The notes: generated from the letters alone by a model not told the origin. DNA of 64,000 nucleotides from Niveibacterium sp. SC-1 (GCF_038235435.1 NZ_CP151275.1:4898001-4962000), one strand, 5' to 3'; shown: positions 8,676 to 17,581, counted from the stretch's first letter. Numbers and translations are program-made.

Positions 8676-10946
8676 CTACTTCTGTTCGGTAGACCGCAGG
8701 CGCGCGATGCGCACCACTTCGGGAATCCGCCGCAGAGCGCGCATCACCCGCGCGAGGTGCGGCCGATCGCTGACCTGCACGGTGAAGTAGATCTGCGTGT
8801 GGGCGGCGCGCTCGCCGTCCATGCTCACATGCTGGATGTTGGACTGCTGCTCGGCGATCGCCGCGGCCACCTTGGCCAGCACGCCACGGCGGTTCTCCGT
8901 GATGATGCGGATCGCCACGTCGAAGAGGCGCTCGCCGTCCGGCTCCCACTCCACGTCCACCCAGCGCTCGCGATCGGCACGGTTGCGCGAGAGATTGGGG
9001 CAGTCGTTCATGTGCACTTCCATACCCTGACCCTTGCACATCAGCCCGACGATGGGGTCGCCGGGGATCGGCCGGCAGCACTTGGCGAGCTGCACGGTCA
9101 TGCCCTCGGAACCGCGGATCAGGATCGAGCCCGGCGCGCGCGGCTTGACCGGCTGACCGTCTGCATCCTCGGCGCCCACGCTTTCGATGAGCGCGGCCAG
9201 CCGCTTGGCAAGGATCGCCGGCAGGCGCTTGCCCAGCCCGATATCGGTGAAGACCTCTTCGCGGTTATGCGCGCCGATCTCGCGCAGCAACCGATCCCAG
9301 ATCGCCGACGAGAAGGCGCCCAGGGTCAGCCCGTGGCCGCGCAGGGCATGGTTGAGCAGGCGCTCGCCCAGGGCGATGGATTCTTCCTGCTGGCTGGTCT
9401 TGAGGAAGTGACGGATCTGCGCGCGGGCGCGGCCGGTGCGCACATAGGCGAGCCACGCCGGATTCGGGCTCGCATGCGCGGCGGTGATGATCTCGACCTG
9501 GTCGCCGTTCTTGAGCTCGGTGCGCAACGGCATCAGGTCGCCGTTGATGCGGCAGGCGACGCAACGGTTGCCGATGTCGGTGTGCACGCTGTAGGCGAAG
9601 TCCACCGCAGTGGCGCCGCGCGGCAGGTTGTAGATCTGGCCCTTGGGGCTGAAGACGAAGACCTCGCCGGGGAACAGGTCGATCTTCACGTGCTCGAGGA
9701 ACTCGGTCGAATCGCCCGAGGTGCTCTGCAGTTCCAGCAGCGACTGCAACCAGTTGTGGGTGCGCTGCTGGATATCGGACATACCGTCGGCGCTGTCCTT
9801 GTAGAGCCAGTGCGAGGCCACGCCACTCTCGGCGACCTGGTGCATCTCGCGGGTACGGATCTGGATCTCCAGCGGCGTGCCGTAGGGCCCGATCAGCGTG
9901 GTGTGCAGCGACTGGTAGCCATTGCCCTTGGGGATGGCGATGTAGTCCTTGAACTTGCCCGGCACCGGCTTGTAGAGCTCGTGCAGCGCGCCCAGCGCGA
10001 GGTAGCAGGTGGGAATGTCCTTCACCACCACGCGGAAGCCGTAGATGTCGAGCACCTGGGAGAAGGTCAGCTGCTTCTCGACCATCTTCCGGTAGATGCC
10101 GTAGATGTGTTTCTCGCGGCCCCAGACCTCGGCCTCGATCAGCCACTGCGGCAGGCGTTCCTGCACCGCTGCAGTGAGCTTGCCGACCACCTCGCGGCGG
10201 TTGCCGCGGGCCGCGCGCACGGCTTTGGAGAGCACGCGGTAGCGCAGCGGGTAGAGGTAACGGAAAGAGAGTTCCTGGAGCTCGCGGAAGAGATTGTTGA
10301 GCCCCAGGCGATTGGCAATCGGGGCGTAGATCTCCAGCGTCTCCCGCGCGATGCGGCGCTGTTTCTGCGGCCGCACGGCATCGAGCGTGCGCATGTTGTG
10401 CAGGCGGTCAGCGAGCTTGATCAGGATGACGCGCACGTCGCGCGCCATCGCCAGGATCATCTTGCGGAAGTTCTCCGCTTGCGCCTGCTCCTGGCTGTGG
10501 GCCTCGATCTTGTCGAGCTTGGAGACGCCATCGACCAGGTCGGCGGAGACCTTGCCGAATTGTTCCGCGATCGTCTGCTTGGTGATCGCGGTGTCTTCCA
10601 TCACGTCGTGCAGCAGCGCGGCCACCAGCGCCTGCACGTCCATGTGCCATTCGGCGAGGATCTCGGTGACCGCCACCGGATGGGTGACGTAGGGCTCGCC
10701 GCTGATGCGCTTCTGCCCCAGGTGCGCCTCGGCGGAGAAGCGCACGGCGCGCTCGACGCGCTCCTGCTCTTCCTGCGACAGGAAGGCGATGCGGGCGCGC
10801 AGGGGGGCTAGCTCGACCCCGGCCAGCGGGTCCGGCGGCTCAGCCGCTACGGGCGACGGGACGAAGGATCCAGCGGCGGAGGCAGCAGAGGACGTGGCCG
10901 CGGACGGAGCGGCGGACGCTGAGGACGACGCGGGCATTGTGGCCAT
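8676..10946 (-). CDS. spoT: Bifunctional (p)ppGpp synthetase/hydrolase (RelA/SpoT)
   Basis: Makes and degrades the stringent-response alarmones. 756 residues with the full long-RSH order: HD hydrolase domain (about 80-230, with HDVMEDT), synthetase domain (about 280-390, with the YKPVPGKFKDYIAIPK and GNGYQSLHTT segments), TGS (about 430-490), and a C-terminal ACT domain (about 680-756). The intact HD motif argues for SpoT/Rel rather than synthetase-only RelA. The start ATG at 10946 is preceded by AAGGGAGAG; an upstream in-frame GTG at 10976 would put that site inside the gene. The first 45 residues are an unusual Ala/Ser/Pro-rich extension before the HD domain. It lies downstream of gmk, but no rpoZ sits in the 90-bp gap. 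Confidence 0.95.
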   Translation of the reverse strand: MATMPASSSASAAPSAATSSAASAAGSFVPSPVAAEPPDPLAGVELAPLRARIAFLSQEEQERVERAVRFSAEAHLGQKRISGEPYVTHPVAVTEILAEWHMDVQALVAALLHDVMEDTAITKQTIAEQFGKVSADLVDGVSKLDKIEAHSQEQAQAENFRKMILAMARDVRVILIKLADRLHNMRTLDAVRPQKQRRIARETLEIYAPIANRLGLNNLFRELQELSFRYLYPLRYRVLSKAVRAARGNRREVVGKLTAAVQERLPQWLIEAEVWGREKHIYGIYRKMVEKQLTFSQVLDIYGFRVVVKDIPTCYLALGALHELYKPVPGKFKDYIAIPKGNGYQSLHTTLIGPYGTPLEIQIRTREMHQVAESGVASHWLYKDSADGMSDIQQRTHNWLQSLLELQSTSGDSTEFLEHVKIDLFPGEVFVFSPKGQIYNLPRGATAVDFAYSVHTDIGNRCVACRINGDLMPLRTELKNGDQVEIITAAHASPNPAWLAYVRTGRARAQIRHFLKTSQQEESIALGERLLNHALRGHGLTLGAFSSAIWDRLLREIGAHNREEVFTDIGLGKRLPAILAKRLAALIESVGAEDADGQPVKPRAPGSILIRGSEGMTVQLAKCCRPIPGDPIVGLMCKGQGMEVHMNDCPNLSRNRADRERWVDVEWEPDGERLFDVAIRIITENRRGVLAKVAAAIAEQQSNIQHVSMDGERAAHTQIYFTVQVSDRPHLARVMRALRRIPEVVRIARLRSTEQK

Positions 10947-11036
10947 GCCGGGCTCTCCCTTTTCAACCCAGGACACGACATGTCTCTACCGCGGTCGTGC
11001 CGCGGGCAGGTCGTGATGGGCGGGAGAACACGGACA

Positions 11037-11669
11037 TCAATCGTCGGCCTCGTTTTCCTGCAGGAAATTGAACGCCTCGGGGCTGCGCAGTTTCTGCACC
11101 GCGAGGCGCGCGCGACAGGCTCGCACGATAGAAGCAATATCGGCGCGGGCCTCGGCTAAGTGATTGTTGATAATACAGTAATCGAACTCATCGACATGCC
11201 GCATCTCCTCTAGCGCGGCGCCCAGTCGCTGCTCGATCACCGCCTCGGAATCCGACCCGCGACCGCGCAGGCGATCCTCCAGCGCGTCGAAGCCGGGCGG
11301 CAGGATGAAGATGCCGACCGCCTGCGGAAATGCAAGTCGCACCTGACGCGCACCCTGCCAGTCGATCTCCAGCAGCACGTCGCGGCCGGCCACCATCTGT
11401 TCGGCCATCCACACGCGGGAAGTTCCGTAGAGATTGCCGTGCACCTCGGCCGACTCCAGGAATTCGCCACGCTTCTGCATGGCCTCGAAGGCCTCGCGGC
11501 TGACGAAGTGGTAGTCGTGGCCGTCGCGCTCGCCCGGTCGCGGGGGGCGGGTGGTGTAGGAAACCGACAGCTGGATGCCGCCGTCATCGCGCAGGAGCTG
11601 CCGCACGAGCGTCGTCTTGCCGGCCCCGGACGGCGCCGCAACGATAAAAAGCTGACCGGGAGTGATCAT
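11037..11669 (-). CDS. gmk: Guanylate kinase
   Basis: Phosphorylates GMP to GDP with ATP. 210 residues, the family norm. The P-loop is APSGAGKTTL at residues 11-20, followed by the GMP-binding SVSYTTRPPRPGE and DGHDYHFVS segments and the lid/core VLLEIDWQGARQV near residue 100. The start ATG at 11669 gives MITPGQLFIVAAPSGAGK, the standard N-terminus. It is upstream of spoT on the same strand, a common proteobacterial pairing that couples GTP supply and (p)ppGpp metabolism. Confidence 0.96.
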   Translation of the reverse strand: MITPGQLFIVAAPSGAGKTTLVRQLLRDDGGIQLSVSYTTRPPRPGERDGHDYHFVSREAFEAMQKRGEFLESAEVHGNLYGTSRVWMAEQMVAGRDVLLEIDWQGARQVRLAFPQAVGIFILPPGFDALEDRLRGRGSDSEAVIEQRLGAALEEMRHVDEFDYCIINNHLAEARADIASIVRACRARLAVQKLRSPEAFNFLQENEADD

Positions 11670-11839
11670 CGGTGACCTGGAAGCGAAGGGTTGGAACGAA
11701 CGCCGCGATTCGCGCCGCGGCGGGCGGCGTCGAATCGCCCGGTCGCCCAAGTCTAACCCGCCACGCCGCAGTGCGGCATCCGCCGTGCGTCGGCGGGCAT
11801 CCGCCCCACCCCTGGCGGTCGTGCACCGCGGCGGTGCGC

Positions 11840-13111
11840 TCAGTCCGCGGCAGCGTCCGGCGCGTGGTCCAGTTCGGCGATGCGGGCCTGGAGGAAGCGC
11901 CGCTCCTGCTCCTGCTTCGCCAGGCCCAGCGCCCGCTCGTAGGCCTCGCGCGCCTCGCCGCGGCGCCCGAGGCGGCGGCAAAGGTCGGCGCGCGCGGCAT
12001 GGGCGAGGTGGTATTGCGCCAGCTCGCCACCAGCGAGCGCGGCGTCCACCGCGACGAGCCCGGCCGCGTCGCCGTCGCGCATGGCGATCGCCACCGCGCG
12101 GTTGAGCGCCACCACCGGCGAGGGATCGACCCGCAGCAGCACGTCGTAGAGTCCGACGATCTGCGGCCAGTCGGTGGCTGCGGCCTCCGGCGCCTCCGCG
12201 TGCACGGCGGCGATGGCCGCCTGCAGGGTGTAGGCGCCGAAGCGCCCGGAGCGCAGCGCCTCGCTCACCCGCGCCACGCCTTCCTCGATCTGCGCGCGGT
12301 TCCACAGGCTGCGGTCCTGGTCGGCGAGTAGCACCAGCGCGCCGTCGGCGCCGGTGCGCGCGACGCGGCGCGAGTCCTGCAGCAGCATCAGCGCGAGCAG
12401 CCCCTGGGCTTCGGGGTCCGGCAGGAGCTCGATGAGTAGACGCCCGAGCCGGATCGCTTCGGCGGAGATGTCCGCGCGGGTCAGGGCTTCGCCCGAGGAC
12501 GCGGAATAGCCTTCGTTGAAGACGAGGTAAATCACCCGCAGCACGGCATCCAGCCGCTGCGCCAGGGCGTCGCGCTCGGGCACCTCGTAGGGAATGCGGG
12601 CGACACGGATCTTCGCCTTGGCCCGCACGATGCGCTGGGCCAGCGTGGGCAGCGGCACCAGGAAGGCCCGCGCGATCTCCTCGCTCGTGAGCCCGCACAC
12701 CTCGCGCAGGGTCAGCGCGACCCGCGCGTCCAGGCTCAGGGCCGGGTGGCAGCAGGTAAAGACCAGGCGCAGGCGGTCGTCGGGGATCGCCTCGTCCTCC
12801 GGCCCCGGCGCCGCGGGGATCGCCTCGATCTGCTCCGCCACCTCGTCCCAGGCCGTGAAGCGGGCGCGGCGGCGGATGCCGTCGATGGCCTTGAAGCGCC
12901 CTGTCGACACCAGCCAGGCGCGCGGGTTGGCCGGAATGCCCTCCTGCGGCCACTGCGCCAGCGCCGCCTGGAACGCGTCCTGCAGCGCCTCCTCGGCCAG
13001 ATCGAAATCACCGAGAAGCCGGATGAGCGTGGCCAGCACGCGACGCGACTCGGCGCGCCAGATCGCCTCGACCTCGCCGTGCCGCTTCGTCACCTGTGGA
13101 TCAGCGCTCAT
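11840..13111 (-). CDS. ECF42-type RNA polymerase sigma factor with long C-terminal extension
   Basis: Sigma-70 family ECF factor of 423 residues, about twice the size of a plain ECF. Sigma region 2 lies at about 12-80 (AEEALQDAFQAALAQWP) and region 4 at about 125-180 (LTLREVCGLTSEEIARAF). These are followed by the SnoaL-free helical/TPR-like extension of the ECF42 type (DUF6596, VFNEGYSASSG near residue 205; NRAVAIAMRDG repeat-like helices near 340). ECF42 factors have no classical anti-sigma and are typically encoded beside DGPF/YCII-domain proteins, exactly what follows upstream here. ATG at 13111 gives MSADPQVTKRHGEVEA; the longer frame upstream is unlikely. The regulon is unknown. Confidence 0.88.
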   Translation of the reverse strand: MSADPQVTKRHGEVEAIWRAESRRVLATLIRLLGDFDLAEEALQDAFQAALAQWPQEGIPANPRAWLVSTGRFKAIDGIRRRARFTAWDEVAEQIEAIPAAPGPEDEAIPDDRLRLVFTCCHPALSLDARVALTLREVCGLTSEEIARAFLVPLPTLAQRIVRAKAKIRVARIPYEVPERDALAQRLDAVLRVIYLVFNEGYSASSGEALTRADISAEAIRLGRLLIELLPDPEAQGLLALMLLQDSRRVARTGADGALVLLADQDRSLWNRAQIEEGVARVSEALRSGRFGAYTLQAAIAAVHAEAPEAAATDWPQIVGLYDVLLRVDPSPVVALNRAVAIAMRDGDAAGLVAVDAALAGGELAQYHLAHAARADLCRRLGRRGEAREAYERALGLAKQEQERRFLQARIAELDHAPDAAAD

Positions 13112-13184
13112 CCGGTTCGGGCTCCGCGGGCTTGTGGGGGAATCCGAGCGAACGGCCAGGAGTCGCGTCGTGAGGTACGGCTGC

Positions 13185-13378
13185 ACAGGGGTAGGCCGAA
13201 CCTCGCAGGCGCGGAACCAGACCGCACGACAGATTCATCCCGTTCCTCTTGATTCGTTCTGCCCGCGAAGTGGCGAAGGAATCGTAGCGAGCAGGCCCGA
13301 GGCCGCGTCGAGAAGCGCAGCCGTACTGGAGTACGGCGAGCATCGCAGACGCGGGATCGGGACGCGCAGTAGATTCAT
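13185..13378. repeat. Pair of degenerate 54-bp direct repeats with internal hairpin
   Basis: Segments 13185-13238 and 13325-13378 align without gaps and match at 38 of 54 positions by hand count, both ending AGATTCAT. The second copy is entered by a hairpin (GCCGTAC-TGGA-GTACGGC, 13319-13336). The interval 13266-13389 is bounded by near-perfect 18-base inverted repeats (17 of 18 match). This looks like a small intergenic repeat family or structured RNA element between the sigma factor and the YciI genes. Confidence 0.55.
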
Positions 13379-13390
13379 TCGCCACTTCGG

Positions 13391-13741
13391 TCAGCCGATC
13401 TGGATGACGGGGCGTACCTCTACCCCGCCAAAGCGCGCGCCCGGGAATTTCTCCGCGATGCGCAAGGCCTCGTCCAGGTCCTTGGCGTCGATCATCACGA
13501 AGCCGGCGACTTGCTCCTTGGTCTCGGCATAGGGGCCATCGGTGGGCGAGAAGCGGCCGTTCTCATGGCGCAGGCTGGTGGCCATGCGGGCCGAGGCCAG
13601 CGCGTCGGACGTGCAGTAGTGGCCGCTCTTGCGCAGGGTCTCGTCGTAGGCGATGGACTCGATCTCGCAGCGCTTGCGCGTCTCGGCAGGCAAGGCGGAG
13701 TACAGCTCTTCGTCGATGTAGATGAGGCACATGTATTTCAT
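13391..13741 (-). CDS. YciI/DGPF-domain protein (ECF42 partner), copy 1
   Basis: Small soluble protein of 116 residues with the YCII-related ferredoxin-like fold. The family hallmark DGPYAETKEQ (normally DGPFxETKE) lies near residue 70, followed by a C-terminal ARFGGVEVRPV strand. ATG at 13741 gives MKYMCLIYIDEELY; an ATG five codons upstream (13756) is possible, but a purine-rich site precedes 13741. It is a tandem paralogue of the next upstream gene. Such proteins travel with ECF42 sigma factors; their biochemical role is not established. Confidence 0.87.
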   Translation of the reverse strand: MKYMCLIYIDEELYSALPAETRKRCEIESIAYDETLRKSGHYCTSDALASARMATSLRHENGRFSPTDGPYAETKEQVAGFVMIDAKDLDEALRIAEKFPGARFGGVEVRPVIQIG

Positions 13742-13850
13742 GGTTCGCTCCTTCATGCGGGGATGTCAGTGGATGCCCGGCCAGGCATCCACTGGTCGTT
13801 GGGCGAACACGCCATTCGACATTTCCCCTATCGCGCCGCTCAGCCCTGCC

Positions 13851-14207
13851 TCATCCCTGCATCTCGTAGATCGGCCGCACTTCCACGCCGCCGAAGCGCG
13901 CCACGGGGATCTTCATGCACAGGGCGAGCGCCTCGTCCTGGTCCTTGGCCTCGACCAGGATGAAGCCGCCAAACTGCTCCTTGGTCTCGACGAAGGGCCC
14001 GTCGGTCACCAGGTATTCGCCCTTGCCCTGGTGTCGCACGCAACGCGCCGTTTTGACCGACTGCAGGGCCTGCGAGGTGACGTAGTGGCCGCTGGCGGCG
14101 AGGCCCCGGTCGTGGGCGAGGGAATCGATGTCGAGCTTCTTGAGTTCCTCCGGCGTGAGCTTGAAGAGCTCGGCCTCGGAGAGGTAGACCATGCACATGA
14201 ACTTCAT
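13851..14207 (-). CDS. YciI/DGPF-domain protein (ECF42 partner), copy 2
   Basis: 118-residue paralogue of the preceding YciI-like protein, starting MKFMCMVYLSEAELF and carrying the exact DGPFVETKEQ motif near residue 72 plus the shared FGGVEVRPI ending. The ATG at 14207 is preceded on its strand by a purine-rich AAGGAGCAAG site. Together with copy 1 and the ECF42 sigma factor it makes a three-gene leftward module. The 288 bases between this gene and the upstream methylase gene hold no other gene I can see and probably contain its promoter. Confidence 0.88.
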   Translation of the reverse strand: MKFMCMVYLSEAELFKLTPEELKKLDIDSLAHDRGLAASGHYVTSQALQSVKTARCVRHQGKGEYLVTDGPFVETKEQFGGFILVEAKDQDEALALCMKIPVARFGGVEVRPIYEMQG

Positions 14208-14495
14208 GTCTTGCTCCTTGAGTTGGGAAGGGAAGGCAAAGACTGGTCGAACGGCAGGACTGGAAATCGACAGGGGGAAGGAAAACCGCGTGCGCGTCCG
14301 CGGACATCAGCCTTCAGATTGGCAGATCCGGGAGCGAACGGGCAGGCGGATCCTTGCGCAGATCGCCGGGTGGATTTGGCAACGAGGTACGGCGCGCTCC
14401 GGAGATTCCTGCCGCACGCGAAGCGACAAAGCCCCGCACGGCGGCGGCCGAAGGGTTGCGTGGGGGTCAGTAGCGGCCGGTGCCGCGAAAACGAC

Positions 14496-15545
14496 TTACT
14501 CGCCCGTCGCCGCTTGCGGATGCAACTGCACCGTGCGGCGGCGTTCCGGCTTCGCGGCGCGGGCGCGCAGCTGGCCGCAACCGCCCTCCACGTCCTGCCC
14601 CGCGGAATTGCGCAGCTTGGTCAGCACGCCGCGGCGCGTCAGGTCCCGCGCGATGTCGGCGCAGCGTTCCCAGGCCGGGCGTTGGTAAGGGAGCTCGTCG
14701 ATCGTGTTGTACGGAATCATGTTCATGATCGCGTACTTGCCCGCGAGCAGGCGGACGATGCCGTCCAGCTCCTCGGGCGTGTCGTTGATGCCTTCGAGCA
14801 GGGTCCACTGGTACTGGATCGGGTAGCCGGTGGCACGCGCGTAGCGCTCGCCCTCCTCCACCAGTTCATCCGGCGTCATCAAGGGCGCACGCGGCAACAA
14901 CTCGCGGCGCAGATCGGCGCGCGTGGTGTGCAAGGACAGCGCCAGCGCCGGCTTCACCGGTCCTTGCGGCAAACGCTCGAAGACACGCGGATCGCCCACC
15001 GTCGAGAACACCAGGTTCTTGTGGCCGATGCCGCCCTCGGTGCCGAGCAGCTCGATCGCCTCGACCACGTTGTCGAGGTTGTGGGCCGGCTCGCCCATGC
15101 CCATGAAGACCACCTTCTTCACCGGCCGCTTCGTGCGCGCCAACACCACCTGGGCCACGATCTCCGCGCTGCCCACCTGCCGCACGAGGCCCTCGCGCCC
15201 GGTCATGCAGAACACGCAGCCCACCGCGCAGCCCACCTGGGACGACACGCACACCCCATCACGCGGCAGCAGCACGCTCTCCACCATCTGCCCGTCCGGC
15301 AACTCGACCAGCAGCCGCGCCGAACCGTCTTCGCCCGGATGCTCCGACTTCAGCCGCGCCAAGCCTTGCAGCGTTTCCTGCAAGGCCAGCATGTCCTCAC
15401 GCACGGCGAGCGGCAGGAAATCCTCCGCACGACTGCCGCGCTTATCCAGCGAGACCTGCTGGGTCCACGCACGCAGCACGCGCTGCTCATGAACGGGTTT
15501 GGCACCCAGCGCACGCAGGCGCTGGCGGAGGGTTTCGATACGCAT
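14496..15545 (-). CDS. rlmN: Radical SAM rRNA methylase, RlmN/Cfr family
   Basis: Probable 23S rRNA (A2503-C2) methyltransferase, which also methylates A37 of some tRNAs. 349 residues, slightly shorter than canonical RlmN. The radical SAM cluster motif CAVGCVFC (Cx3Cx2C) lies near residue 110, followed by MTGREGLVRQ; a GMGEP motif lies near 160 and the substrate-carrying second Cys in GGCGQLR near the C-terminus. The motif spelling (VGCVFCMTG) differs from the common DCxFCSTG form, so this may be a diverged paralogue rather than the housekeeping enzyme. ATG at 15545 yields MRIETLRQRLRALGAKPVH. Confidence 0.82.
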   Translation of the reverse strand: MRIETLRQRLRALGAKPVHEQRVLRAWTQQVSLDKRGSRAEDFLPLAVREDMLALQETLQGLARLKSEHPGEDGSARLLVELPDGQMVESVLLPRDGVCVSSQVGCAVGCVFCMTGREGLVRQVGSAEIVAQVVLARTKRPVKKVVFMGMGEPAHNLDNVVEAIELLGTEGGIGHKNLVFSTVGDPRVFERLPQGPVKPALALSLHTTRADLRRELLPRAPLMTPDELVEEGERYARATGYPIQYQWTLLEGINDTPEELDGIVRLLAGKYAIMNMIPYNTIDELPYQRPAWERCADIARDLTRRGVLTKLRNSAGQDVEGGCGQLRARAAKPERRRTVQLHPQAATGE

Positions 15546-16082
15546 GGGGAATGACTTGGCGCGCTTGAGCGGCGCCAGAATACGAAGGGTTGCGGCCGGC
15601 ATTGTTGCATGCGGCGGCCGGCCGACGCCCCAGAACACAGGCGTCGAGGGCTGGAGACTCGGAGCCCCCGGGAAGCCGAGCCTTTGGTTCAGCCACGAAG
15701 CCGCCGTTCGAGAGGCAACTCCACTCAGAAACGCGCCGACGACCCACGCGTGCTCGTCGGCCGAAGCTGCCGGTTAACAGGAAAACATCTGGGGTCGATC
15801 CGACCCGAAGCAGTCCTTCGCGCGATTGATCGCATAACGCTTAGTCAAAAAGCACGTTTCATTCTGTGACTCATCAGCAGTGTCTGTCGGATTCGCCCCC
15901 GGCCGGCCTGCTTCGGGACGAAGTTGCGAGCTTAAGTTCCGGATTTCCCTAGCTCGGTTGAGTATCGACTGGCGCACTCGGTACAGCGATTGGCGCACGC
16001 CGCAAAGCGTTCGGCCGGTGAAGAGCTGTAGGCTGACCCGCGGGAGTTTTGTCAGTTCCAGCCAGCAAAGCGTCAGGAAAAT
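15546..16082. other. Gene-free stretch between the RlmN gene and the left IS copy
   Basis: No credible coding region in about 540 bases. The right part (roughly 15905-16082) is a diverged inverted copy of the sequence that follows the right IS copy at 21970-22137, including an exact 33-base block (15964-15996 against 22054-22086). The left part should carry the methylase promoter; no clear signal was resolved. Confidence 0.6.
15905..16082. repeat. Outer flanking repeat, left arm
   Basis: Diverged inverted copy of 21970-22137, directly abutting the outer end of the left IS. It shares a 33-base exact block and a GAGCTAGGGAAATCC segment with the right arm, with scattered substitutions and small indels elsewhere. 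Because the IS copies look identical while these flanks differ, the flanks are older than, or evolve separately from, the IS pair. Confidence 0.6.
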
Positions 16083-17487
16083 CCGGGGCGTACATGGACG
16101 CCCCCGGTTTGCCCAGCTTTCACGTGATGATGGTTGGAAGGCAAGCTTGCAGCCGTACATTCGGACTTTTGCTGCGGCGAAGCCGCTGTCCCTGATGGAA
16201 TGCGCTGGTTGGGTCCCGATCGATTCAATGCACTCGAAGTGCGTCGCCCCGGATGGGTTTGGTCAACCACGGTCTTACCTGTTTCGCCATCAATGCGTGA
16301 TTGCCAGAGCAATCGGTGGAAGTGCTTCCTGTTCGATCTTGCGAGTGCTTGTTTCCTGCTATGCCGTTGCCAGCCCGGTCGTGTAATTGACTCGGAATTC
16401 CCGATCATGGGCGAGCAAAGCCCAGACCGTTCTTGCGTTCTTGTTCGCCAAGGCAACGGCGGCGATGTTCGGATTTCGTCGGTTGAGCAGGCTGTTCAAC
16501 CAGGGGTTGGACTTCGCATGACGCTTGGCGGCCAGAATGGCTGCGCGAGCGCCGTGGATGAGCAAAGTCCGCAGATAGACGTCTCCGCGTTTGCTGATGC
16601 CCAGCAGTGTTTGTTTGCCGCCGCTGGAGTGTTGGCGCGGAACGAGGCCCAACCACGCGGCGAGCTGACGGCCATTGTTGAAGCTGCGTGCATCGGCGAT
16701 CGATGCCACCAGCGCCGTGGCAGTCAGTGGCCCGATCCCCGGAATCTTCTCTAGGCGCTGGCTGAGCTCACAGCCGTGGTGCCACTGCTTGATCTGCGCC
16801 TCGAGTTCGCCCACGTGCCGGTCCAGTTCCACCAACTGCGCATAGAGGCGCTGCATCAGGCACCGGAACACCTCGGGTAGTTCGTCGCCGGCATGCTCGA
16901 TGAGTCCCTGCAACTGACTGCGCAAGGTGCATATTCCCTTCGGAAGCACCATGCCGAACTCGGCCATCAATCCGCGAATCTGGTTTGCCTGTGCGGTACG
17001 CGCGGCAACGAAGCCCTGTCGCACTCGGTGCAACGACAACACAGCCTGCTGCTCAACGCTCTTGATTGGCACGAATCGCATGTTAGGCCGTGCAACCGCT
17101 TCGCAGATCGCCTCGGCATCCGCCGCATCGTTCTTGTTGCTCTTCACGTACGGCTTGACGAATTGCGGTGACATCAGCTTGACGGTGTGCCCGAAGCCCT
17201 TGAGCTTGCGCGCCCAGTGGTGTGCGCCACCACACGCCTCCATCCCAACCAGGCAGGGCGGTAAGTTGGCCATGAACTTGGCGACCTGCTCGCGCTTGAG
17301 CTGTTTGCGTAAAACAGTCTTGCCCTGCCCATCCACACCGTGCACCTGGAACACGCTCTTGGCCAGGTCGATCCCGATTGTCGTAATCTGCATGACGGAC
17401 GCCTCCTTCGTTTCGAGTGGTTGATAAGCGCTTCCACTCTGGCACAGCGATGCCTATCGAGGCGGGGGCGTCCATCCCATTGATTCA
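16083..17487 (-). mobile_element. IS110 family, IS1111-type insertion sequence, left copy
   Basis: Defined by identity with the right copy. Near the ends are 13-bp subterminal inverted repeats, ATGGACGCCCCCG at 16094-16106 and its complement at 17463-17475, set in from the ends as is typical of the IS1111 subgroup. The noncoding end upstream of the transposase is short (94 bp) and the downstream one long (276 bp), the layout in which IS1111 elements carry the bridge RNA downstream. Confidence 0.85.
16359..17393 (-). CDS. IS110-family transposase (left copy)
   Basis: Intact 344-residue DEDD recombinase. The N-terminal RuvC-like domain carries the acidic set at D9 (GIDLAK), E52 (MEACGG), D89 and D92 (KNDAADAEA). 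The C-terminal Transposase_20 domain has a helix-hairpin-helix-like IPGIGPLTATAL near residue 217 and the catalytic-serine region HSSGGK (S256/S257). The start ATG follows a GGAGG site. Identical in sequence to the right copy. Such enzymes insert at specific target and donor sites guided by an element-encoded bridge RNA. Confidence 0.95.
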   Translation of the reverse strand: MQITTIGIDLAKSVFQVHGVDGQGKTVLRKQLKREQVAKFMANLPPCLVGMEACGGAHHWARKLKGFGHTVKLMSPQFVKPYVKSNKNDAADAEAICEAVARPNMRFVPIKSVEQQAVLSLHRVRQGFVAARTAQANQIRGLMAEFGMVLPKGICTLRSQLQGLIEHAGDELPEVFRCLMQRLYAQLVELDRHVGELEAQIKQWHHGCELSQRLEKIPGIGPLTATALVASIADARSFNNGRQLAAWLGLVPRQHSSGGKQTLLGISKRGDVYLRTLLIHGARAAILAAKRHAKSNPWLNSLLNRRNPNIAAVALANKNARTVWALLAHDREFRVNYTTGLATA

Positions 17488-17581
17488 CGGTGCGGAAGTT
17501 TTTCGACCGTCGGCGTGCTCGACCGCGCCAGTCGGCAATAGACAGTACCCCTTTGAGAATACTGAACAGGAACCGATTTCG

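Noticed and set aside
8601..10811. 736-codon open frame antisense to spoT
   Set aside because: High-GC shadow of a conserved gene: His/Asp/Leu-rich composition, no domain, and the opposite strand encodes full-length SpoT.
10847..11137. Possible rpoZ between gmk and spoT
   Set aside because: The only open frame there is Pro/Arg-rich, overlaps both genes and has no omega-subunit motif.
15774..16160. 128-codon frame at the left IS end
   Set aside because: Starts inside the IS tail and runs into the flanking repeat; its partner at the right IS is truncated, as expected for noncoding homologous DNA.
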